Source: Candidatus Levyibacteriota bacterium (lineage in GTDB: Bacteria; Patescibacteriota; Microgenomatia; Levybacterales; UBA12049). From it: DNA of 5,575 nt. Made by a program: the position numbers and the translations under genes. A model generated the notes under the pieces. It was not told the DNA's origin and searched no databases. It saw only the letters and a list, made by a program, of their open reading frames with translations. The stretch spans positions 1 to 5,575 of the forward strand of contig CAIQLZ010000063.1 in assembly GCA_903872785.1 (NCBI GenBank), written 5' to 3'. This document shows, in pieces, positions 1-5,575 of this stretch; within the stretch, counting starts at the first letter, position 1, and every line of letters starts with the position of its first letter.

Positions 1-490
1 AAACCCAATTAAATTTGAAAATAGCGAAGGAAATTTAGGAAAAGCCAATGCGTTATTTGAATTTTTTTCAAGAAAACTTTCTGTTTCCAGATTGCAACGT
101 GATTTATCAGACAGCACTGTAATTCGAGAAATGGGTGTACCGCTTGGATGGTCATTACTTGCCTACAAAAATACCCTAAAAGGGCTGGAGAAGATTTGGC
201 CAAATCTTGAATTAATCGCTCAAATTTTAAACGAAGACTGGTCAATATTGTCAGAAGCTGCTCAAACAAGAATGAGAACTTATGGAATAGAAGATCCTTA
301 TTCAATTATGAAAGACTTAACCAGATCAGGAGAAAAAATAAATAAAAATAAATGGTTGGGAATAATAAATCAGCTACCGATAAACGAAGCGCAAAAAGCG
401 GAATTAAAAGAACTAACTCCGGAAAAATACATTGGACTGGCAATTAAACTTACCGATGAAGCCATCAAAGAAATAAAATCCTCTGAATAA
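1..490 (+). CDS. purB: Adenylosuccinate lyase, C-terminal part (5' end outside window)
   Basis: Adenylosuccinate lyase of the fumarase/aspartase superfamily releases fumarate from SAICAR (giving AICAR) and from adenylosuccinate (giving AMP) in the cytoplasm. The frame is open from base 2 to the TAA at 488-490, giving 162 residues, so the gene enters from the left. A TTG at 92 is an internal Leu codon, not a start. The first residues, NPIKFENSEGNLGKANAL, match the segment that directly follows the family signature loop (SSTMPHKVNP in E. coli); the loop itself falls just outside the window. SRLQRDLSDSTVIREMGV, the LLAYKNTLKG helix, RMRTYGIEDPY and the ending TPEKYIGLAIKLTDEA follow in the order of E. 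coli PurB, so this is the E. coli type rather than the shorter B. subtilis type. By comparison with the roughly 456-residue E. coli enzyme, about two thirds of the protein is missing. It converges on purM, 8 bases away. Confidence 0.95.
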   Translation, partial: NPIKFENSEGNLGKANALFEFFSRKLSVSRLQRDLSDSTVIREMGVPLGWSLLAYKNTLKGLEKIWPNLELIAQILNEDWSILSEAAQTRMRTYGIEDPYSIMKDLTRSGEKINKNKWLGIINQLPINEAQKAELKELTPEKYIGLAIKLTDEAIKEIKSSE

Positions 491-498
491 CTTTTTAA

Positions 499-1617
499 TC
501 AACGAACACCAAGTTGTTTGCTTTTATATAAAATGTTTTTTGGCTTAATGAAAACTTGTTTTTCTCCTTTTTCAACATATCCAGCTTTAAAGGCTGTGAG
601 CTTATGATTCTGCAAGGAAATTTGTCTTGTAAGATTAACGTCCTTCTCTAAAATAAATAATGCAAAACCGGCTCCCATATTAAAATTGCCATACATTTCA
701 TTATCATCATTACCAGAAATTCGCTGAATAACAGATAACTCTTCCGGGACTTCAGGAACAGTTTCTACAACATAAGAAAAATCTTTTTCTGCCCTCATAA
801 GTTTTCTCCATCCGTGACCGGTTATGTTTACCATATAATGAACATCAACACCCGCCTCAAATAAATCTTCTACTAATTTTGCATAGATGTGCGTTGGCGT
901 AAGAAGAGCTTCTCCATACATTCTGCCGTCTGAAAGTTTAGTCCTGTATCCTTCCGGCAAAATGTCTGCAACTTTTCTTGCTAAAGTAAGACCATTTGCG
1001 TGTATTCCACTTGATTCAACAAGAAAAATTGCATCTCCAGTCTCAATTTTATCGCCTAATGCTAGTCTTCCCTTTGGCTTTATTATGCCAACTGCAGAAC
1101 CTGATAAATCAATTGTACTTGGATCAATAATTCCTTTTAATGTCGGAGTTTCTCCTCCACCCCAAACTGCACCAGCCATATTACATGCTTTTGCCCAGCC
1201 ATCAACTAAATCTTTTGATCTCTCTTCATCAAAAAACCAATCAGAACTTCCAACAGCAAAATAAGCATTAACCACCTGTGGTGCTGCTCCTACAACAATT
1301 AGATCATTAACTATCATTGCAACAGTATCCTGCGCGATAGAATCATAATGAGTTTTTCCAGAAAATTTTCTTGTTTCATCAGCAACTATATTTTTCGTCC
1401 CCAAACCCTCTACAACAAAAGCTCTAAATCCGTCTTGTTCTTCCCAGACATATGCTGATTCACCACGACTCGCTTCCAACTCTCTCATTCCAAAACGATT
1501 AAGGTTTTTAGAAGTACTTCTGGCTTTTAACTGAGCCAGTCTTTTTATGGGATCCATAGCGTCATAATTAACGCCTGTTGAAGAATATGTCATTGGTTCT
1601 TTTTCCGGTCCAGTCAT
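499..1617 (-). CDS. purM: Phosphoribosylformylglycinamidine cyclo-ligase (AIR synthase), divergent form
   Basis: AIR synthase uses ATP to close FGAM into aminoimidazole ribotide, the step directly after the product of the neighbouring PurSL/PurQ. The 372-residue protein, slightly longer than the usual ~345, keeps the PurM order: N-terminal YSSTGVNYDAMDP (11-23), GLGTKN (71-76), IVNDLIVVGAAP (102-113), GGGET (153-157), SSGIHANG (202-209), ITGHGW (265-270) and FNMGAG (312-317). Several signatures differ from classical PurM: VEGLGTK instead of TDGVGTK, GGETPTLKG instead of GGETAEMPG, and ITGHGW instead of LTGGGF. A divergent PurM subfamily is the likeliest reading; another AIR-synthase-related protein is possible but less likely given the operon. 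The ATG at 1617 lies six bases after the purQ stop and has no clear Shine-Dalgarno. An in-frame ATG at 1593 (residue 9, MTYSSTGV) fits the family N-terminus equally well. Stop is TGA. Confidence 0.87.
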   Translation of the reverse strand: MTGPEKEPMTYSSTGVNYDAMDPIKRLAQLKARSTSKNLNRFGMRELEASRGESAYVWEEQDGFRAFVVEGLGTKNIVADETRKFSGKTHYDSIAQDTVAMIVNDLIVVGAAPQVVNAYFAVGSSDWFFDEERSKDLVDGWAKACNMAGAVWGGGETPTLKGIIDPSTIDLSGSAVGIIKPKGRLALGDKIETGDAIFLVESSGIHANGLTLARKVADILPEGYRTKLSDGRMYGEALLTPTHIYAKLVEDLFEAGVDVHYMVNITGHGWRKLMRAEKDFSYVVETVPEVPEELSVIQRISGNDDNEMYGNFNMGAGFALFILEKDVNLTRQISLQNHKLTAFKAGYVEKGEKQVFIKPKNILYKSKQLGVR

Positions 1618-1623
1618 ATGTTT

Positions 1624-2427
1624 TTACATTTGATTAACATAATTTACCATTCTTTTAAATATCGGAAGACCTTCCGGTTCGATTGGTTTATTCATAATCC
1701 TTTGTCTTCTCCAATTTGGATATTGCGTTTCTTCAACTGCTCTTTCTGGATGGGGCATAAGCCCTAATATTTTTCCTGTTGGATCACAAATTCCTGCAAT
1801 AGCATTCAATGATCCATTCGGATTATCAGGGTACTGTTGGGTTGGATTGTCCAAAGAATCAACATAACGAAATACAACTAATTTTTCATTTTCAATTTTT
1901 TCTAATTTCTTTTCTCTGGCAAAAAATTTACCTTCACCGTGCGCTACTGGATATGAAACTATCTTTCCTTCTATGTCTTTTAAAAATACACACGCATTTT
2001 TATCTGTAATTTTTAAATTCACAGAACGGCATTCAAATTTACCTGAATCATTATTGCTAAGAGTTGCCTGCATTCCCCCCATTGTTCCAAAAGGTAACAG
2101 CCCTGTTCTTATCAAAACCTGAAATCCATTACAAATGCCCAAAATCAATCCTCCGTGATTTATAAAATCATTTATCTTATCTCCTAAATAAGCTGTTAAT
2201 TCTATTGCCAAGATTTTTCCGGATCTCACATCATCCCCATAAGAGAATCCTCCCGGCAATCCGAGAATTTTATAATCGCTTAACTTTTTATCTTTGGATC
2301 TTAATTCATTCACATGTACTATCTCTGAATTGCCCTGAGCTTTACCAAACGCAAATTTCATTTCCTCATCGCAATTTATCCCATCTGTTTTCAGCACTAA
2401 AACCTTAGGTTGTAGTTTTTCTTTCAT
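1624..2427 (-). CDS. purQ: FGAM synthase glutaminase subunit PurQ
   Basis: Class I glutamine amidotransferase that hydrolyses glutamine and passes ammonia to the PurL synthetase. Numbered from the ATG at 2425-2427 (267 residues), it shows LGLPGGFSYGDDVRSG (56-70, oxyanion-strand region), the nucleophile elbow GICNGFQ with Cys99, the segment SYPVAHGEGKF (158-168), NPNGS (203-207), and MPHPER with catalytic His226 and Glu228. The full triad is present. The protein is longer than the ~225 residues usual for stand-alone bacterial PurQ; most of the excess is a tail after HPER containing YPNWRRQRIMNKP. The ATG follows the purSL TAA by one base (TAATATG), which favours it over an in-frame TTG at 2436 lying inside the end of purSL. 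The match to stand-alone PurQ and the upstream synthetase make the assignment firm. Confidence 0.95.
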   Translation of the reverse strand: MKEKLQPKVLVLKTDGINCDEEMKFAFGKAQGNSEIVHVNELRSKDKKLSDYKILGLPGGFSYGDDVRSGKILAIELTAYLGDKINDFINHGGLILGICNGFQVLIRTGLLPFGTMGGMQATLSNNDSGKFECRSVNLKITDKNACVFLKDIEGKIVSYPVAHGEGKFFAREKKLEKIENEKLVVFRYVDSLDNPTQQYPDNPNGSLNAIAGICDPTGKILGLMPHPERAVEETQYPNWRRQRIMNKPIEPEGLPIFKRMVNYVNQM

Positions 2428-2431
2428 ATTA
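2425..2431 (-). promoter_or_regulatory. purSL stop / purQ start junction (TAATATG)
   Basis: On the minus strand the purSL stop TAA (2429-2431) is separated from the purQ ATG (2425-2427) by a single base. Only a weak TTTTTGGA lies upstream, inside the last purSL codons, and there is no proper Shine-Dalgarno. This spacing is typical of translational coupling, where the ribosome ending on purSL restarts on purQ. That would help keep synthetase and glutaminase in step. The coupling is inferred from the geometry alone. Confidence 0.55.
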
Positions 2432-5257
2432 TCCAAAAATTGTTTTTAAAGGTTTTTTCCATACTTGTTTTAATTCATCAGTTGATACGGAAAATAAATC
2501 ATTGCTTCCAACTTTAACATTTATTTTTTTGTCTCTCGTTGTTTTACCTAATTGTATGTAAGGCAAACCGCTGAACATTTTGTTAGCTGTTTTGTCATCT
2601 TCAACTTCTACTACAAACGTTCCTGCAGTTTCATTAAATAAAAATCTCTCAGGTGCTCCATTAAACGCAATGTGCAACTTTATTTCAACTCCACAATTTC
2701 CGCCGAAAGTCATTTCTGCAATTGAACCTATTATTCCTCCTTCGCTAACATCATGACATGCTAATATTTCGCCACTTTTAATTGCCTCATGCATTCTTCT
2801 TAACACTTTGGGTAATAATTTTAAATCAACTTTTGGAACTTCATTCCCAACTATCCCATTTATATCGTAAAAGGTTGACCCCCCCATATCTGAACTCAAC
2901 CTTCCGACTATGTAAAGTAAGGAACCTTCTTTTTTTATATCAGAAGTGACTGTTTTTTTAACATCAGGAATTCGACCGAATACTGAAATAGCTAAAACAG
3001 GAGGTATTTTTATAATTTGCCCATCTTTTCCTCTATAAGTTGAGGAAAGACTATCTTTGCCGGAAACAACCGGCCTTCCTAAGGCATTCATGCAGTCAAC
3101 AACCGCATCGACTGATTTATCCAAAGATCCCATTTCCTGCTTATCCGGAAATGGCCAAATATAATTATTAATTAAGGCTGCTTCGTCCGGATCTCCTCCA
3201 ACTGCTACATAATTTGCCATTGCCTCAGCTGTTGCCCAAATACTACCCCAATATGGATCGATTTTATTCAGAATCGGGTTCATTCCATGAGAAACAACCA
3301 TGCCGTATGGTTTACCCAAAATTGGAGTTATCACAACTGAATCATTTGGTCCGTCAAATTCTTTTCCAGTAAATGGCGGAAGAGCATTTGTTCCCTGAAC
3401 TCCATGATCATACTGGCGGACAATTGGCTCTTTCGAACAAACATTTCCATGAGAAAGAACTTTTTTTAAAGTATCTACCCAATCTGTTGGGGAATCAGGT
3501 TCTTTTTTCTCAAAATGCGGCTTCTCCCAATGTGCCTTCATTGCTCTTTGGGGTAATCCATATTTGAGAAAATCATAATCTAAATCCGCTGCAACCTCAT
3601 CCCCATACGCAACTTTTAACCTATTGCTTCCATCAAATTTACCTAAAACTGTTGCTTCAACATTGTATTTTTTGAAAATCTTCATAAATTTTTCAATGTT
3701 AGACGGATCAATAGCGGCCACCATTCTCTCTTGAGATTCCGATAACCATATCTCCCAAACTTTCAAGCCTGGATATTTTAAAGGCGCTTTACTAATATCC
3801 ACTGTTGCTCCAACATCTTCAGCTAATTCTCCAATTGCTGAAGAAAATCCAGCTGCGCCGCAATCAGTAAGAGCTCTTATTAAATTCTCATCTCTTGCCT
3901 CAAGTAAAGCATCAAACGCTCTTTTTTCTTCAATTGCATTGCCAATTTGAACAGCGCTTGAATTGACATCTATGGTTCTATCTGTCATTTCTCCCGAAGA
4001 AAAAGTTGCACCGTGAAGCCCATCCCTACCGGTACGACCTCCAATTACAACTACCAAATCTCCAATGTGGGGTTTTCCTTTTTGCACCCTGTTCTCAGGA
4101 AGAATTCCGTATGCTCCTACTATAACCGTTGGTTTTGCTCTGAAATCCTCATGGTAATGAACTGAACCATTGTTGGTTGGAATTCCCATTCTATTTCCAT
4201 AGTCTCTTACTCCAGCAACAACTCTTCTTTGTAAATAATCAGGATGCAAAGTTCCTTGGGGAAGCCTGTTTGGATTTAAATCAGGAGAAGCAAAACAAAA
4301 CATGTCTGTAGAGATAATTACTTTTGCGCCTTGCCCTGTTTCTTGAGGATCTCTGAAAACTCCTCCACTTCCAGTCATTGCACCCCCATAAGGTTCAACT
4401 GCAGAAGGACTATTATGTGTTTCCACTTTCCCATTGATTGCTTGTTCATCATAAAACTTTACCACTCCAGAATTGTCCTCAAAAGCAGAAAGCACAAAAT
4501 TTCCAAAATATTTTTTAGCAGTTTCTTTTATTCTGGTGTAAAGTGGAGGTTTTTCTACGCCATCAACAATTACTTTTGCCTTAAAAGTCTTATGACCACA
4601 ATGCTCACTCCAACGGGCTGCAATAATTTCCAATTCGCAATCAGTTGGATCTCTGTCAATTTTCTTAAAATAAGATTGAATAACCTGCATTTCCTGAGAA
4701 TCTAAAAACAGCTTATCTTTTGATAAATCCGCTAGCTGTTCTTCCAATGCATCTCTTATTGAGACAATTCTTACTCCTCCTGATTTTCCTTCTATTATTA
4801 ACGTCTTAGGCTTTTTGTCAATAATTCTTTCTACGGTTTTATTAACTAATAACCTACTAACTATCTTATTAATTTCATCTATTTTTAGAGTTCCATAAAA
4901 ACCATATTCAGTACTGGAATCTGCTGCTGTTAAATTAACCCCTAAATCTTTAGCTGCTTTCAGAATTGAAGCTGCTTCAGGATTCATTACGCCCGGCTTA
5001 TAGGCAACTTCAATGACATTTTGAGCATCAGTAATTAGAGGTTTATTTATTGTGTGGACTTGGTCTATTTGTTCAGCAAATAATTTTTTTGCTAACTTTT
5101 CCGCTCCTGCCTCATCTGTTCCTTCCAATCTGTAAACTCTAGTTGTAACTACTTTTTCCAATCCGGAAGCACCAACTGTTCTTTGTGCCTCATGAAAAAC
5201 CCCTTCTCCTTTCGTGTCTCTTTCTTTTTGTCCTACTCTAATCTCATGGATAGACAT
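2429..5257 (-). CDS. purL: FGAM synthase synthetase subunit, PurS-PurL fusion
   Basis: ATP-dependent synthetase making FGAM from FGAR with ammonia supplied by PurQ. The protein has 942 residues. About 1-147 hold two successive PurS-like modules: the first contains EIRVGQKERDTKGEGV and VYRLEGTDEAGAEKL, the second IEVAYKPGVMNPEA and RLLVNKTVERI. A linker with DRDPTDCELEIIAARWSEHC (201-220) and GHKTF follows. The two PurM-like synthetase halves then show HNSPSAVEPYGGAMTGSGGV (281-300), STDMFCF (316-322), GGRTGRDGLHGATFSSGEM (406-424), DCGAAGFSSAIGELA (465-479), WLSESQERMV (504-513), SGKDSLSS (732-739), CHDVSEGG (834-841) and LFNETAGTFVVEV (873-885). There is no C-terminal glutaminase domain, unlike the ~1300-residue proteobacterial PurL; PurQ supplies that activity separately. 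The length exceeds the ~740 residues of small PurL by about the PurS portion. The ATG start is fixed by an in-frame TAG two codons upstream (5261-5263). No frameshift or missing core motif was seen. Confidence 0.96.
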   Translation of the reverse strand: MSIHEIRVGQKERDTKGEGVFHEAQRTVGASGLEKVVTTRVYRLEGTDEAGAEKLAKKLFAEQIDQVHTINKPLITDAQNVIEVAYKPGVMNPEAASILKAAKDLGVNLTAADSSTEYGFYGTLKIDEINKIVSRLLVNKTVERIIDKKPKTLIIEGKSGGVRIVSIRDALEEQLADLSKDKLFLDSQEMQVIQSYFKKIDRDPTDCELEIIAARWSEHCGHKTFKAKVIVDGVEKPPLYTRIKETAKKYFGNFVLSAFEDNSGVVKFYDEQAINGKVETHNSPSAVEPYGGAMTGSGGVFRDPQETGQGAKVIISTDMFCFASPDLNPNRLPQGTLHPDYLQRRVVAGVRDYGNRMGIPTNNGSVHYHEDFRAKPTVIVGAYGILPENRVQKGKPHIGDLVVVIGGRTGRDGLHGATFSSGEMTDRTIDVNSSAVQIGNAIEEKRAFDALLEARDENLIRALTDCGAAGFSSAIGELAEDVGATVDISKAPLKYPGLKVWEIWLSESQERMVAAIDPSNIEKFMKIFKKYNVEATVLGKFDGSNRLKVAYGDEVAADLDYDFLKYGLPQRAMKAHWEKPHFEKKEPDSPTDWVDTLKKVLSHGNVCSKEPIVRQYDHGVQGTNALPPFTGKEFDGPNDSVVITPILGKPYGMVVSHGMNPILNKIDPYWGSIWATAEAMANYVAVGGDPDEAALINNYIWPFPDKQEMGSLDKSVDAVVDCMNALGRPVVSGKDSLSSTYRGKDGQIIKIPPVLAISVFGRIPDVKKTVTSDIKKEGSLLYIVGRLSSDMGGSTFYDINGIVGNEVPKVDLKLLPKVLRRMHEAIKSGEILACHDVSEGGIIGSIAEMTFGGNCGVEIKLHIAFNGAPERFLFNETAGTFVVEVEDDKTANKMFSGLPYIQLGKTTRDKKINVKVGSNDLFSVSTDELKQVWKKPLKTIFG
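4815..5257 (-). other. Tandem PurS-like modules at the PurL N-terminus
   Basis: Residues 1-71 of PurSL read like a PurS protein: a first strand (EIRVGQKERDTKGEGV), a helix (FHEAQRTVGASGLEKV), a second strand (VYRLEG), then an AEKLAKKLF helix and a closing strand. Residues 80-147 repeat the plan: IEVAYKPGVMNPEA, ILKAAKDLGVNL, STEYGFYGTL, NKIVSRLLVNKTVERI. PurS is normally a separate ~80-residue protein that acts as a dimer bridging PurL and PurQ. Large PurL enzymes carry an N-terminal domain with a PurS-dimer-like fold. The domain split here is judged by eye from motif spacing. Confidence 0.7.
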
Positions 5258-5323
5258 ATACTAGAGGACAGATTTTAATAAATTATCATAACGTCAACCT
5301 TAAAGCAAGAAGGAAAATTCGGC
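5258..5323 (-). promoter_or_regulatory. AT-rich leader between guaA and purSL, possible weak promoter
   Basis: This 66-base gap is the longest non-coding stretch in the window. On the minus strand it contains TTGACG (5292-5297), a -35-like hexamer, and overlapping -10-like hexamers TATGAT (5285-5290) and GATAAT (5282-5287). TTGACG lies too close to both for a standard sigma-70 spacing, and the next suitable -10 match, TAAAAT (5272-5277), is only 14 bases away. No Shine-Dalgarno precedes the purSL ATG; the bases there read TCCTCTAGTAT. It may be a weak promoter or just an operon spacer read from guaA. Confidence 0.25.
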
Positions 5324-5575
5324 TTATTCCCACTCCATTGTTGCCGGAGGCTTGGTGGTAATATCGTAAACAACTCTTGAAACATTTGGCACTTCGTTGA
5401 CAATTCTTGAAGAAATTTTTTGCAAAATTTCGTAGGGGAGTCTTGCCCAATTGGAGGTCATGATGTCTCTGGAGTTAATAACGCGGATGGCAACAACCTC
5501 CCCAAATTGCCTACCGTCCCCTTTAACAGATGTAGAAAAAGCATTAGTCATAACCGGAAAAGACAAAAATACCTG
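5324..5575 (-). CDS. guaA: GMP synthase (glutamine-hydrolysing), C-terminal end (5' part outside window)
   Basis: GMP synthase aminates XMP to GMP using glutamine and ATP. The last 83 residues are visible; the frame is open to the right edge, so the start lies outside (the TTG at 5566 is an internal Leu codon). The segment belongs to the C-terminal dimerisation domain: [60 protein letters not shown]. This closely matches the family ending ISSRIINEV...RVVYDxxxKPPATIEWE, with Met for Ile near the end. The conserved C-terminal tail helps form the XMP site in this family. Translation ends at TAA 5324-5326, 66 bases before purSL on the same strand, so the two genes may share a transcript. The glutaminase and ATP-pyrophosphatase domains cannot be judged from this window. 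Confidence 0.96.
   Translation of the reverse strand, partial: QVFLSFPVMTNAFSTSVKGDGRQFGEVVAIRVINSRDIMTSNWARLPYEILQKISSRIVNEVPNVSRVVYDITTKPPATMEWE

Noticed and set aside
9..305. 98-codon open frame on the - strand opposite purB
   Set aside because: It is antisense to conserved adenylosuccinate lyase sequence; its Phe/Leu-rich translation reflects the reverse complement of AT-rich codons.
887..1264. 125-codon open frame on the + strand opposite purM
   Set aside because: It is antisense to conserved PurM sequence (GGGET, SSGIHANG) and has no recognisable domain or ribosome site.
4331..4705. 124-codon open frame on the + strand opposite purSL
   Set aside because: It lies wholly antisense to strongly conserved PurL motifs and its translation resembles no family; it is a shadow of the real gene.
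5283..5291. Short palindrome TTATCATAA in the guaA-purSL gap, considered as an operator
   Set aside because: Only four base pairs each side of one base in AT-rich DNA, expected by chance; it does not resemble the PurR operator consensus.
5258..5323. Purine riboswitch upstream of purSL
   Set aside because: The 66-base gap is shorter than a full aptamer plus expression platform, and I see no paired loops or conserved purine-aptamer core.
5305..5334. Possible guaA terminator hairpin (GGAA...TTCC near the stop codon)
   Set aside because: The stem is about four base pairs and is followed by a mixed sequence rather than a run of T, so it does not make a credible intrinsic terminator.

Overview
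The window is a stretch of de novo purine synthesis genes from an AT-rich bacterium with compact gene packing. Every gene is recognisable by protein motifs. I see no RNA gene, mobile element, CRISPR array or foreign-looking segment. Standard code fits throughout: each gene ends at an ordinary TAA or TGA and no in-frame stop interrupts it.

Layout: (1) The 3' end of purB (adenylosuccinate lyase, E. coli-like type) lies on the + strand at the left edge. (2) A minus-strand cluster, read right to left, follows: the 3' end of guaA (GMP synthase), a 66-base gap, a fused PurS-PurL synthetase of 942 residues, then purQ (one base after the purL stop) and purM (six bases after the purQ stop). purM and purB converge, with only 8 bases between their stop codons.

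How the genes work together: PurSL and PurQ form the FGAM synthase (FGAR + glutamine + ATP to FGAM). PurM closes FGAM to AIR. PurB acts later, on SAICAR and on adenylosuccinate. GuaA converts XMP to GMP. The minus-strand cluster therefore couples two consecutive mid-pathway steps to the final guanine branch step. No other pur gene (F, D, N, E/K, C, H) is in the window.

Organism: the low GC, very short spacers, lack of clear Shine-Dalgarno sequences before the minus-strand genes, the PurS-PurL fusion with separate PurQ, and the divergent PurM suggest an uncultivated or deep-branching lineage, possibly of the candidate phyla type. This placement is a guess; the sequence alone does not prove it.

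I did not find a convincing undescribed system. The points most worth a second look are the tandem PurS-like modules fused to PurL, the altered signature loops of PurM, and the extended C-terminal tail of PurQ.
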